Made by a program: the position numbers and the translations under genes. Of a DNA stretch of 64,000 bases, positions 33,421 to 42,169 are shown in pieces (the first letter of the stretch is position 1; every line of letters starts with the position of its first letter). Origin of the DNA: Aliiroseovarius sp. F20344 (GTDB lineage: Bacteria > Pseudomonadota > Alphaproteobacteria > Rhodobacterales > Rhodobacteraceae). The DNA lies in contig NZ_JALKBG010000005.1 of assembly GCF_023016155.1 (NCBI RefSeq), positions 62,001 to 126,000 of the forward strand. Direction: 5' to 3'. The notes beneath the pieces are model-generated. The model searched no databases. It was not told the DNA's origin and worked only from the letters and a program-made list of their open reading frames with translations.

Positions 33421-34218
33421 CTAGAAATGTCCGATGGAACGCAGGAAGTCCGTCAAAAGCGCGGCATACTCGGCGGATTTCTCGACCGGGGACATGTGGC
33501 CCGTGCCGCGGATCAGTTCAAAGCGCGCGCCAGGGATCAGGGCAGCGGTTTCCCGGACCATGTCGGCAGGGGTCGAGCCATCTTCGCTGCCTGCAATCGC
33601 TAGCGTTGGCAGCCGCAGCCGTGCAGTGCTTTCGTATAAATCAGTGTCCGCGATGGCTTCCATGCAGCCTAGATAGCCCTGAAGCGGGGTGGCGCGCATG
33701 CGGGCGCGAGCGTCCTCCAGCAGTTCCGGGTGATCCCGTTTGCTGGCGCGCGAAAACCAACGGTCGATATTGGCATCAACCACAGCGTCGATCCCGCTGT
33801 CGTGAACCTTCTTAATACGTGCAGCCCAGATCCACGGTGTGCCGATCTTGGCCGCGCTGTTCGAAATCACCAACCCGCGGACCAGATCCAGCCGTTCGGC
33901 CGCCAGCCCTTGTGCGATGATACCGCCGATCGAGAGGCCTACGAAGACGCAGTCTTTCACGCCCAGCTGGTCCAATGCGCGGCCAGCGTCACCCACAAGG
34001 TCCCCCATCGGATAGGGACCGTCGGGGCATCGGCTTTGGCCATGTCCGCGCATGTCCATTCGGATCAGGCGCAGGTGGTCTGGCAGTTCCGACGTCAGCG
34101 CGTCCCACATAGTCAAGTCAGACCCTAGCGCATGGGCAAACACCACGGCGGGACCGTCCTTTGGCCCGCTGTCAACCACGTGAAGCGCCACGCCGTTGTC
34201 ATTGGGTATGATGATCAT
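33421..34218 (-). CDS. Alpha/beta hydrolase (enol-lactonase-like)
   Basis: A 265-residue alpha/beta-hydrolase-fold protein with nucleophile elbow GLSIGG, acid near GSEDGSTP and His near GTGHMSPVE, similar to 3-oxoadipate enol-lactonases (PcaD-like). No protocatechuate genes are nearby, so hydrolysis of a lactone or ester in the operon's own pathway is more likely. ATG 34218 overlaps the preceding stop (ATGA). A 100-base gap separates it from the alcohol dehydrogenase gene. Confidence 0.8.
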   Translation of the reverse strand: MIIIPNDNGVALHVVDSGPKDGPAVVFAHALGSDLTMWDALTSELPDHLRLIRMDMRGHGQSRCPDGPYPMGDLVGDAGRALDQLGVKDCVFVGLSIGGIIAQGLAAERLDLVRGLVISNSAAKIGTPWIWAARIKKVHDSGIDAVVDANIDRWFSRASKRDHPELLEDARARMRATPLQGYLGCMEAIADTDLYESTARLRLPTLAIAGSEDGSTPADMVRETAALIPGARFELIRGTGHMSPVEKSAEYAALLTDFLRSIGHF

Positions 34219-35420
34219 TCCTCATCATCCAGCAGGGTCAAATGTGCCATGATCTGACCGTGATCCGAGGCGAGCTTGTTATACGGTGCCTCGGGATGAG
34301 AGCCATCGGTGATATGGTCATTCAAGACGCTGAAATACGTCATGTCGGCGATCCGCTTGGGATTGTCCGGGTGGAAATGGCGGCTGAGGAAAATCTGGTC
34401 GATGCTTTCAAACACACCTCCAAAGGCCGAGGTATAGACCATATCGCGCAACGACTTGCGCACGAAAAGCTTTTCGGCCGAATGTAGGCGCACGGCCTCG
34501 ACCGCGGCGGTGATCTGCTTGTTCTCTTCACGGCTATACCGGTCGCGATCGGTTTTGGCATCGTGGCGTAGCATCCAGGAATAGTTCTTGAACGGCACTT
34601 CGCCCGCGATAATTTCCGAGCTGACTGCATGTTCGCCGTCGTTGAAATCTCCGGCAACCGCGACGGGATGGCCAACTTTAATTTCCGCGACCACAAGCTT
34701 GCGCAATACCCATGCCTCAGCCATTCGACGCATGGCGGAGCGGGCAGACCCAAGGGCACGGCCCACCGGGTCATAGCGGGTCAGATCAACTTCGGGTGCA
34801 TAGGGGGCACCTTCGGGTCGAATGAACTCGCCCAGTTTAGATTTCAGGTGGCAGTTGAAGATGGTGATGACCTGATCCCCAACGGGCACGCGGACCTTGA
34901 GGATTGGGCGTGACAGGCGGGTCAACGTGTAGTGCCCCGCATCCCCTTCATCCCCACGCAGTGCAGGGAAGGGAATGGTCACGGGCTCGGGCAGATCCTG
35001 AATAATCTCGGGCTCGCCCACAAAGCCAAAGCGCGACAGCACCGCTACGCCAGGGCGACGTTCCCCGGGGCCACCATCGGCCGAGTTCGCCGCGAAAGCC
35101 AACCCGTCTTTGGGCCAAGGATGTGTGGCAAGCTTTCGAAAGATCGCCTTGCGGTGATAGCGTTTGCTTTCGTCCGGAATGGTTGCCGCGTTCAATTCGT
35201 GAGCGCGGATGTTGGCCTCGCCGATCACGTCAAGAAGAGCGTCTTCTTCGAAAATCTCTTGAAAAGCGATGATGTCGGCATCCAGAGACATCATCTGATC
35301 CGCCATCCAGTCGCGCTTCCACGCATATTCTTCTGGGGTGTAGCTGAGGAACTGGTAAAACTCCTGGTCTGCGCCAATTAGGTTTTTGACATTGAACGAG
35401 GCAATCGTGAAATCAGTCAT
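34215..35420 (-). CDS. Endonuclease/exonuclease/phosphatase-family protein
   Basis: A 401-residue EEP-fold protein: FTIASFNVKNL at the N-terminus, FQEIFEE (metal Glu), VAVAGDFNDGEH (Asp-x-Asn) and SDHGQIMAHL (Asp-His) near the C-terminus. The family hydrolyses phosphodiesters of nucleic acids or small molecules. Its place inside a catabolic operon is odd and suggests a small-molecule phosphoesterase or an unrelated passenger. There is no signal peptide. Confidence 0.8.
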   Translation of the reverse strand: MTDFTIASFNVKNLIGADQEFYQFLSYTPEEYAWKRDWMADQMMSLDADIIAFQEIFEEDALLDVIGEANIRAHELNAATIPDESKRYHRKAIFRKLATHPWPKDGLAFAANSADGGPGERRPGVAVLSRFGFVGEPEIIQDLPEPVTIPFPALRGDEGDAGHYTLTRLSRPILKVRVPVGDQVITIFNCHLKSKLGEFIRPEGAPYAPEVDLTRYDPVGRALGSARSAMRRMAEAWVLRKLVVAEIKVGHPVAVAGDFNDGEHAVSSEIIAGEVPFKNYSWMLRHDAKTDRDRYSREENKQITAAVEAVRLHSAEKLFVRKSLRDMVYTSAFGGVFESIDQIFLSRHFHPDNPKRIADMTYFSVLNDHITDGSHPEAPYNKLASDHGQIMAHLTLLDDEE

Positions 35421-35432
35421 AGGGGTCTCCGG

Positions 35433-36404
35433 TCAGGCAAAACGGTTTAGGGCATCGGCGAATACTGGGGCATCAACATTGCCCCCGGTGGCCACTACAA
35501 TCACCGCGTCGCCTTCGATCTGGTCGGGATGGAATAGGGCCGCAGCCAGGGCAATGGCCGCCCCGGGTTCGATCACCAGCTTCAACCGGGTGAATCCTTG
35601 CGCCATGGCACGCAGGCAGTTTTCATCCGGCACAACAATGCCGGGTCCGCACAGGCGTTTCATGATGGGAAAGGTGATCTCACCGGGCGAGGGCGTGATA
35701 ATCGCATCGCAGATCGACCCGGCGCGCTGGGCGTTTTCTTCAATCTGACCGCTGATAAGCGAGCGTGTCACATCGTCGAACCCCGCAGGCTCAACGGGAC
35801 GTACCTTCATGCCGGGAGCTTCATGCTCCAATGCAAGCGCAATGCCCGAGGTCAAACCACCCCCACCGCAAGGGACCAGCACCTGTGCATTTGAAATGCA
35901 TTCTTCACGAACCTGATTGGCAACCTCAAGCCCAACAGTGCCTTGGCCTGCAATTACGGCCTCGTTGTCGAAGGGTTTGATCAGAGTAAGTTCGCGTTCT
36001 TCTGCAATCTGGGCGCCGATGGCGTCGCGGTCTTCATTGGTGCGGTCATAGAGCACCACCTCGGCCCCAAGCGCGCGGGTGTTGTCAATTTTCATGCGCG
36101 GGGCGTCTGATGGCATCACGATCACAGAAGGTGCGCCGTTTTGGCGGGCCGCAAGCGCGATGCCTTGCGCGTGATTGCCGGATGAGAAGGCGATCACACC
36201 CATCTCGCGTTGATCGGCAGTCAGTTGGGAAATCGCGTTATGTGCACCGCGATACTTGAAGCTTCCCGTATGTTGCAGGCATTCGGGCTTCACGAATATG
36301 CGCCGCCCTGCGATTTCATCCAGAAACGGCGAAGACAAAAGTGGCGTGCGCCGGACATGCCCTGCACAGCGTTGGGCTGCGTTTCTGATCTCGTTGATGT
36401 TCAT
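35433..36404 (-). CDS. PLP-dependent threonine/serine (hydroxyaspartate) dehydratase-like enzyme
   Basis: A 323-residue fold-type II PLP enzyme with the Schiff-base Lys in SFKYRGA, SSGNHAQG and the phosphate-binding glycine loop CGGGGLTSG. It resembles catabolic threonine dehydratase, serine racemase and 3-hydroxyaspartate dehydratase, without the C-terminal ACT domains of biosynthetic IlvA. ATG 36404 overlaps the hydrolase stop as ATGA, so I prefer it over the ATG at 36422. Confidence 0.83.
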   Translation of the reverse strand: MNINEIRNAAQRCAGHVRRTPLLSSPFLDEIAGRRIFVKPECLQHTGSFKYRGAHNAISQLTADQREMGVIAFSSGNHAQGIALAARQNGAPSVIVMPSDAPRMKIDNTRALGAEVVLYDRTNEDRDAIGAQIAEERELTLIKPFDNEAVIAGQGTVGLEVANQVREECISNAQVLVPCGGGGLTSGIALALEHEAPGMKVRPVEPAGFDDVTRSLISGQIEENAQRAGSICDAIITPSPGEITFPIMKRLCGPGIVVPDENCLRAMAQGFTRLKLVIEPGAAIALAAALFHPDQIEGDAVIVVATGGNVDAPVFADALNRFA

Positions 36405-37228
36405 CTCATCTTCCCTAGCCATTCTGTGATGGTTGCAAGGGCTTCGGGTTCGTCAAGGAAGGGCACGTGGCCGCGGTTGGGCACCTTTGCATAACCCATA
36501 TCTGGGCGGCGCTTTTGCATTTCGGCGACGGTGTCATTGGACAAAAGGTCCGAATTTTCACCATGGATCAAGGCCAGCGGCAGGCTATCCATCGCGTCAA
36601 AGAAGGGCCAAAGGTCCGGAGCGGGTTGGGCACCAGCGGCTTCGACCGCATCGCGCAGGGCAGGGTCATAGCGGTTGGTAAGGACTTTATCGTCCTGTTC
36701 GAACAGGTTGTGGCATTCTTCGATCCAGCGCTCCATCGGCACATCTTTAAAGCCAAAATCAGCCATGAGTTTCGAACGCGCCTCGGCGGCCTCTTCGATG
36801 GTTTTGGTGCGCGGTTTGCGCCCCAGATACCCCATGATGTTGTCCAGCCCGTTTGGGGCAAGTTCGGGACCAATGTCGTTCATGCAAACGCCCAGAAGTT
36901 TGTCCCTTACTGTGGCTGCCAACCCCATCGCGATCAGACCGCCACGCGAGGTGCCAAGGATGGCGGCTTTTTCGATTCCCAGATGGTTCATCAGGAAAAG
37001 CGCATCCAGCCCTTCTTGCGGCACCGTATAGGTTTTGTGGTCACCCCAGTCAGATTGTCCGCGCCCGCGATAATCCATGCGGATCAGGCGGACGCCTTGC
37101 AGATGAGGCGCAACGAAGTTGAAGTCGTCTGAGTTGCGCGTGAGTCCGGACAGGGCCAGCACCGGCAGACCTTCACCTTCGTCCCGATAGGCAAGTTCAA
37201 GACCGTCATTGGCGGTGAATGTTTGCAT
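36401..37228 (-). CDS. Alpha/beta hydrolase
   Basis: A 275-residue hydrolase: oxyanion region LSGLTRNSDDF, nucleophile elbow GTSRGGLIAMG, and catalytic His in NRGHVPFLDEPE. The start is ATG 37228, with GAGGA eight bases upstream. It is the first gene of the six-gene minus-strand operon and lies 121 bases downstream of fabI, behind the fabI terminator, so the operon promoter should lie in that gap. Confidence 0.8.
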   Translation of the reverse strand: MQTFTANDGLELAYRDEGEGLPVLALSGLTRNSDDFNFVAPHLQGVRLIRMDYRGRGQSDWGDHKTYTVPQEGLDALFLMNHLGIEKAAILGTSRGGLIAMGLAATVRDKLLGVCMNDIGPELAPNGLDNIMGYLGRKPRTKTIEEAAEARSKLMADFGFKDVPMERWIEECHNLFEQDDKVLTNRYDPALRDAVEAAGAQPAPDLWPFFDAMDSLPLALIHGENSDLLSNDTVAEMQKRRPDMGYAKVPNRGHVPFLDEPEALATITEWLGKMR

Positions 37229-37300
37229 GTTGCGGGTCCTCATCTTGTTTGGCGCAGTAAGCACCAGATCAGGGATAGGGTCCAGAGCCAGATCTGAAAC

Positions 37301-37326
37301 AAAAAAGGCTCCCGATTGGGAGCCTT
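37301..37326 (-). terminator. Intrinsic terminator of fabI
   Basis: A nine-base stem (AAGGCTCCC at 37305-37313 with GGGAGCCTT at 37318-37326) around a four-base loop; on the minus strand it is followed by a run of T's. It separates the fab genes from the catabolic operon. Confidence 0.88.
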
Positions 37327-37349
37327 CTTGGTGAGGGCCGCAGTGCCCG

Positions 37350-38138
37350 TCAGAGATTGTCCGGCTGAGGCATGCCCAGAACGTGGAAGCCGCTGTCCAC
37401 GGTGATAATCTCGCCAGTGGTGCAGTTGCCGTAATCGCTTGCCAAATAAACAGCGGTGCCGCCCACGGCTTCAAGCGTTGCGTTCTGGCGCAGCGGAGCG
37501 TTTTGTTCCGTGTGGCGGAAGGTTTTGCGCGCGCCGCCAATGGCTGCGCCAGCCAGCGTTTTCATCGGACCGGGTGAGATCGCGTTGACGCGGATGCCAT
37601 CAGGGCCAAGGTCGTTGGCCAGATAACGCACGGAAGATTCCAGTGCGGCTTTGGCGACACCCATTACGTTGTAGAATGGCGTCACGCGGTTCGACCCGCC
37701 ATAAGTCAGGGTCAGGATTGTGCCGCCTTCGGTCATCTTTGGGGCCACGCGACGCGCGACTTCGATCAGGGAATAGCAACTGATGTCCATCGAGTGCTTG
37801 AAGTTCGCGCGTGACGTGTCGACGAAGCGGCCGGTCAGCTCGTTCTTGTCCGAATAGGCAATTGCGTGAACAAGGAAATCGATTGAGTCCCATTTTGACC
37901 ACAGGTCGTTGAACCCTTTGTCCAGTGCCGCGTCATCAGTCACGTCCATGTCGACGAGAATGTCCGACCCAACAGATTCAGCCAGCGGAGCAACCCGCCC
38001 GCCAAACGCATCGCCTTGATAGGAAAACGCCAGTTCTGCGCCTTCGTTTGCCATTGCCTGCGCAATGCCCCAAGCGATCGAGCGTTGGTTTGCAACCCCC
38101 ATGATGAGGCCGCGTTTACCTTGCATAAGCCCTGCCAT
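37350..38138 (-). CDS. fabI: Enoyl-[acyl-carrier-protein] reductase (NADH)
   Basis: A 262-residue SDR-type enoyl-ACP reductase performing the last reduction of each fatty-acid elongation cycle in the cytosol. The FabI-specific GVANQRSIAWGIAQAMANEGAE cofactor loop and the Tyr-x6-Lys pair in YNVMGVAKAAL are present. Length is normal. It follows fabB by 41 bases in the fabA-fabB-fabI order seen in Rhodobacterales. Confidence 0.95.
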   Translation of the reverse strand: MAGLMQGKRGLIMGVANQRSIAWGIAQAMANEGAELAFSYQGDAFGGRVAPLAESVGSDILVDMDVTDDAALDKGFNDLWSKWDSIDFLVHAIAYSDKNELTGRFVDTSRANFKHSMDISCYSLIEVARRVAPKMTEGGTILTLTYGGSNRVTPFYNVMGVAKAALESSVRYLANDLGPDGIRVNAISPGPMKTLAGAAIGGARKTFRHTEQNAPLRQNATLEAVGGTAVYLASDYGNCTTGEIITVDSGFHVLGMPQPDNL

Positions 38139-38179
38139 GTCAGTCCCTCAATTCTGTTTGTGTCAAATTCGTCGTCGTA

Positions 38180-39409
38180 TCAGTCTTGGTATTTGCTCAT
38201 GATCATCGAGCCATTGGTGCCGCCAAAGCCAAAACTGTTGGTCATCACCGAATCCAGACCAGCGTTTTCTACAAGCGCCGTGGCGATCTCGCCTTCATTG
38301 ATGCCGGGATCAAGGTTTTCAACATTGATCGAGGGCGCGATGAAGTCATTTTCCAACATCAGCAAGCAATAGACCGCTTCCTGAGCACCGGTGGCGCCCT
38401 GGCTGTGACCTGTCATCGATTTGGTCGAGCTGATCGGAGGTGTTGTGCCTTCGCCGAAGACGCGTCGTACGGCTTCAACCTCGCCCACATCACCGACGGG
38501 GGTCGATGTGCCATGGGCGTTGATATAGCCGACCTTGCGGCCCTCGGGCAGCATGTCCATGGCCAAGCGCATTGCGCGCTCGCCGCCTTCACCGGACGGT
38601 GCCACCATGTCGTGGCCGTCCGAGGTCGCGCCGTAACCAGTGACTTCAGCGTAAACCTTCGCGCCACGTGCTTTGGCGTGTTCCAAATCTTCCAGCACCA
38701 GAATGGCACCGCCGCCGCCAATCACGAACCCGTCGCGATCCGCGTCGAAGGCGCGCGAGGCTTTCTCGGGCGTGTCGTTGTATTTCGAGGACATCGCGCC
38801 CATTGCGTCAAAGAGGCACGAAAGCGTCCAATCCAGCTCCTCGCCGCCGCCGGCAAACATCACATCCTGCTTGCCCATCATGATCTGTTCGGCCGCGTTG
38901 CCAATGCAGTGCAGGCTGGTCGAACAGGCCGAGGTGATCGAATAGTTGATGCCCTTGATTTTAAAGGCAGTTGCAAGGTTCGCGGAAATGGTCGACCCCA
39001 TGCATTTCGGAACCGCAAACGGTCCAATCCGCTTCGTGGCGCCGGTTTTCAGGGCGGTCTGGTGGGCTGCAAACATTGCGCTGGTCGATGGACCACCTGA
39101 ACCCGCCACAAGGCCGGTGCGTGGATTCACCACGTCATCTTCAGCAAGGCCAGCATCTTCGATCGCTTGGCTCATGGCAATATGGGCATAGGCCGCACCC
39201 GGCCCCATAAAACGCAGCGTGCGCTTATCCACATGTGCCGCAATGTCGATGTCAGGCATACCCGCAATTTGGCTGCGGAACCCATGATCAATCATGTCCT
39301 GATTGGCGGAAATGCCGGACTTGCCAGCCTTGAGCGAGGTCAGAACCTCGTCCTTGTTGTTCCCGATGGCCGAGACGATGCCCAGACCGGTAACGACGAC
39401 ACGACGCAT
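38180..39409 (-). CDS. fabB: Beta-ketoacyl-ACP synthase I
   Basis: A 409-residue condensing enzyme of unsaturated fatty-acid synthesis. The active-site Cys in TSACSTSLHCIG and the two His in NAHGTSTPVGD and TGHSQGATGA are conserved. The start is ATG 39409 (MRRVVVTGLG) with GGAGG nine bases upstream. It lies between fabA and fabI and is presumably co-transcribed with both. Confidence 0.95.
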   Translation of the reverse strand: MRRVVVTGLGIVSAIGNNKDEVLTSLKAGKSGISANQDMIDHGFRSQIAGMPDIDIAAHVDKRTLRFMGPGAAYAHIAMSQAIEDAGLAEDDVVNPRTGLVAGSGGPSTSAMFAAHQTALKTGATKRIGPFAVPKCMGSTISANLATAFKIKGINYSITSACSTSLHCIGNAAEQIMMGKQDVMFAGGGEELDWTLSCLFDAMGAMSSKYNDTPEKASRAFDADRDGFVIGGGGAILVLEDLEHAKARGAKVYAEVTGYGATSDGHDMVAPSGEGGERAMRLAMDMLPEGRKVGYINAHGTSTPVGDVGEVEAVRRVFGEGTTPPISSTKSMTGHSQGATGAQEAVYCLLMLENDFIAPSINVENLDPGINEGEIATALVENAGLDSVMTNSFGFGGTNGSMIMSKYQD

Positions 39410-39460
39410 ACGCGCACTCCTCCGTGTAGCGGTGCCTTCGGGCACCGATAGTAAGTCGGA

Positions 39461-39970
39461 TCAGCTCTCGGACAGAGCGACCTTCATATCTTTGACCTGA
39501 TAGATAACCTCTCCATCAGCTTCCACAATACCGTCGGCCACACCCATTGTCAGGCGGCGCGTTTGGATCGCTTTAGTGAAGTCGATTTTGTAGGTCAGCA
39601 TCTTGCGATCTGGGCGGACCATACCGGTCAGTTTGACCTCGCCCACGCCCAGTGCGTAGCCACGACCCAGCCAGCCGCGCCAACCTAGGTTGAAGCCGGT
39701 CAGTTGCCACAGGCCGTCCAGGCCAAGACAGCCGGGCATGATCGGATTGCCGGGGAAGTGGCACTCAAAGAACCAAAGGTCGGGCGTGATGTCGAATTCG
39801 GCCAGAACGTGACCTTTCCCATGTGCGCCGCCATCACCCGAGATTTCGGTAATGCGGTCCATCATCAACATGGGGGGCGCTGGAAGCTGCGCATTGCCGG
39901 GGCCAAAAAGCTCTCCGCGCGCGCATTTCAAAAGGTCTTCCTTGCCAAAGCTCGTCGGGTAGTCCGCCAT
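39461..39970 (-). CDS. fabA: 3-hydroxydecanoyl-ACP dehydratase/isomerase
   Basis: A 169-residue bifunctional dehydratase/isomerase that introduces the cis double bond in anaerobic-type unsaturated fatty-acid synthesis. The catalytic His lies in [14 protein letters not shown] and the Asp in GLDGLWQL. It heads fabA-fabB-fabI and is divergent from irr across a 188-base gap. Confidence 0.95.
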   Translation of the reverse strand: MADYPTSFGKEDLLKCARGELFGPGNAQLPAPPMLMMDRITEISGDGGAHGKGHVLAEFDITPDLWFFECHFPGNPIMPGCLGLDGLWQLTGFNLGWRGWLGRGYALGVGEVKLTGMVRPDRKMLTYKIDFTKAIQTRRLTMGVADGIVEADGEVIYQVKDMKVALSES

Positions 39971-40158
39971 TCACTCCGCCCCATATCTTGTGTCTTCAGT
40001 TACATCACCCTCTAGCACCCGGGGAAAGCTTGGCGCAAGGGTAGCTGATCGCTCAGAAAGGGTATGTTGTTCACAAAAGCCAGTTTTTATTGGCGCTTGG
40101 TGCCCAGACCCCCTATATTCGTTTGGAAACGCCCTGCAGGTACCAAGAGTTCCAGAAT

Positions 40159-40575
40159 ATGACGCAGCAAGAAAAACATACCGAAGCCAATTGGTTGACG
40201 AGTGCCGGATTGCGCCCGACCAGGCAGCGATTGGCCTTGGCTCAGCTGTTGATTGGGGACGGTAATCACCGCCACGTCACCGCAGAAAGCCTGTACGAGG
40301 CAACCCGCGACGGAGTGGATAAGGTGTCACTTGCAACGGTCTACAACACGCTGCGCGTTTTCTCGGACGCCGGACTTCTGCGCGAGATTACAGTGAATGG
40401 TGCGCGCAGCTATTTTGACACCAATGTTTCGAACCACCCGCATTTCTTCTGGGAAGATACGGAAGAATTGATGGATGCGCCGGATGAAGACCTGAAGATC
40501 GCGCAACTGCCGGAAGCGCCGGAAGGTGCCGAGATCTCGAAAGTCGATGTGGTGATCCGTCTGCGCCGTAGCTGA
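40159..40575 (+). CDS. irr: Iron-responsive Fur-family regulator Irr
   Basis: A 138-residue Fur-superfamily protein: winged helix (LRPTRQRLALAQLLIGDGNHRHVTAESLYEA, VSLATVYNTLRVF) and a dimerisation domain with NHPHFFWED, the His-rich haem/metal site typical of Irr. Irr governs iron and haem genes in Alphaproteobacteria and is controlled through haem-dependent turnover. The start is ATG 40159. Its divergence from fabA is a recurrent arrangement in this order. Confidence 0.9.
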   Translation: MTQQEKHTEANWLTSAGLRPTRQRLALAQLLIGDGNHRHVTAESLYEATRDGVDKVSLATVYNTLRVFSDAGLLREITVNGARSYFDTNVSNHPHFFWEDTEELMDAPDEDLKIAQLPEAPEGAEISKVDVVIRLRRS

Positions 40576-40616
40576 GCCGCACGTTTCAGCGCGCGACCCA
40601 GCGATGCGCACTATCG

Positions 40617-41045
40617 TTAACCGATCGACAAAACCTCAAAATCAAAGATTAATGTCTTACCTGCCAGCGCGTGGTTTGCGTCCAGCGTGACGGTGTCATC
40701 GGTCAGGTTGGTGACGGTCACGGGGACCGGTTGGCCTTGTGGGCCGGACATCTGCAACTGAATGCCAACTTCCAACGGAATTTCAGCAGGAATGTCGCTG
40801 CGCGGGACTTCCAAAATTGCCTGATCTTGACGTGGGCCATAGGCCTCTTCTGGGGCGATGGAGACCTTTTTCTTCTCACCAACCGTCATGCCGGGCAGGG
40901 CTTTGTCGAGGCCGGGAATAATCATGCCGGACCCTACTTCGAACTCCAGCGGGTCGCGCCCTTCCGAGCTGTCAAAAACGCTGCCGTCTTCAAGCGAACC
41001 AGTATAGTGAATGCGCACCTTCGCGCCTTGCGTGACTTCGGTCAT
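40617..41045 (-). CDS. FKBP-type peptidyl-prolyl isomerase (SlyD-like)
   Basis: A 142-residue cytosolic prolyl isomerase/chaperone. The FKBP fold (VRIHYTGSLEDGSVFDSSEGRDPLEF, IIPGLDKALPGM) is interrupted by an insert-in-flap domain, as in SlyD. The His/Cys-rich metal-binding tail of E. coli SlyD is absent. It converges on irr. Confidence 0.85.
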   Translation of the reverse strand: MTEVTQGAKVRIHYTGSLEDGSVFDSSEGRDPLEFEVGSGMIIPGLDKALPGMTVGEKKKVSIAPEEAYGPRQDQAILEVPRSDIPAEIPLEVGIQLQMSGPQGQPVPVTVTNLTDDTVTLDANHALAGKTLIFDFEVLSIG

Positions 41046-41158
41046 CAGTACCTCGTGATGTCTTGGGATGAATAAACGAGGCCGAGGCGTTGTCGCGGCG
41101 GGTGCTCGCTTGGTGATCCGCCATGTTTATCGTGAAACGGAGTAAGTTGGAATGCTGG

Positions 41159-42022
41159 TCAAAACCACTGACCGGGCTCCATAAGGCCAAGATCCAGCAA
41201 TTGCTGCGAATTCCACTGAAACTTCGTGGTATTGTGCCATTTGAAGTTCGGAATATCGTGTTTTGAACCGGCGTTTGTTTTCAGAGCCTTGGCCGCTCGG
41301 AAGCTTGTGATTGCAACGGTGATGTTGTGGTGCCAGGGGCAGGAAAAGGTGTTGTATTCTTCGTCGTTGAACGTGTGGTTGTCGCGTAATTTGAGCCCGG
41401 GTTTGGCCCGAAAAAGGGATACACGATCAATCTTGTGACCGTTCACCGGTACATGTTCTTCGAATCGCCAACGCAGCCCGCCGTAGAAATCCAACTGACG
41501 CTCGTGGGGATTTCCGTCTGGGTCGTTTCGTCCGTGCGCATAGTAACCGGATTTGTCCAGGTGAGCGTTCTCTATCGAAACCGCATTTGGGAATTGTTCC
41601 AAATCATCAGCATATAGGTCGACAACATAACTTAAGATCGCATCGCGGCGTTCTTCTGTTTGGAAGGTAATCAGCTCTCCCACTGTGCGGGATTCACAGA
41701 AGGGGTGGAAAAGGTATTCGGCGTTGTAGCAGTAGTATATCCAGGTTCCCGGTGCGGCTTCGATCACCTGATTGACAGCCTCTACCACGGCACCCGGCGC
41801 GGATGTGTTGAAGCTGATCCGATGTACAGAACCTTCCATTTCGGCGGTCAACTCTAAGGCGTCAGGCGCAAATACCAGTACCTGCCGAAATCCAGCATCC
41901 TGATGGTGCTGAATTGTGCTTTCAACTTCAACCAAATCCTCGACAAAGATCAGCGCAACAGGGCCTTGGGATAGGACATCACCTGAGGTTTCTAGGAACT
42001 GACTAAGATCGCTATGCCGCAT
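41159..42022 (-). CDS. Putative glycosyltransferase-like protein
   Basis: A 287-residue protein. The first 100 residues resemble a nucleotide-sugar binding GT-A start (VALIFVEDLVEVESTIQHHQDAGFRQVLVFAP), and the rest contains several Trp/His-rich motifs (WIYYCYNAEYLFHPFCESR, FSCPWHHNI). I recognise the pattern only as similar to family-2-type hypothetical glycosyltransferases of Rhodobacterales. It stands alone between the FKBP gene and divergent miaB. Acceptor unknown. Confidence 0.5.
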   Translation of the reverse strand: MRHSDLSQFLETSGDVLSQGPVALIFVEDLVEVESTIQHHQDAGFRQVLVFAPDALELTAEMEGSVHRISFNTSAPGAVVEAVNQVIEAAPGTWIYYCYNAEYLFHPFCESRTVGELITFQTEERRDAILSYVVDLYADDLEQFPNAVSIENAHLDKSGYYAHGRNDPDGNPHERQLDFYGGLRWRFEEHVPVNGHKIDRVSLFRAKPGLKLRDNHTFNDEEYNTFSCPWHHNITVAITSFRAAKALKTNAGSKHDIPNFKWHNTTKFQWNSQQLLDLGLMEPGQWF

Positions 42023-42169
42023 GATATGTTCCCATTTATCTGTGCTCTTTGCAGATTGCCGTCAGAAACTTCCCGAAAACAACAGGTTTTGCAAGCGTTG
42101 CGGGCCTGATCCCTTTGCTGTAGGAGGCGGGGACTTGAACACGTGCTGCAAAATCTTGGGAAACGCGCC

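Noticed and set aside
38186-39100. 304-codon open frame antisense to fabB
   Set aside because: Shadow of fabB; no independent start signal or family match.
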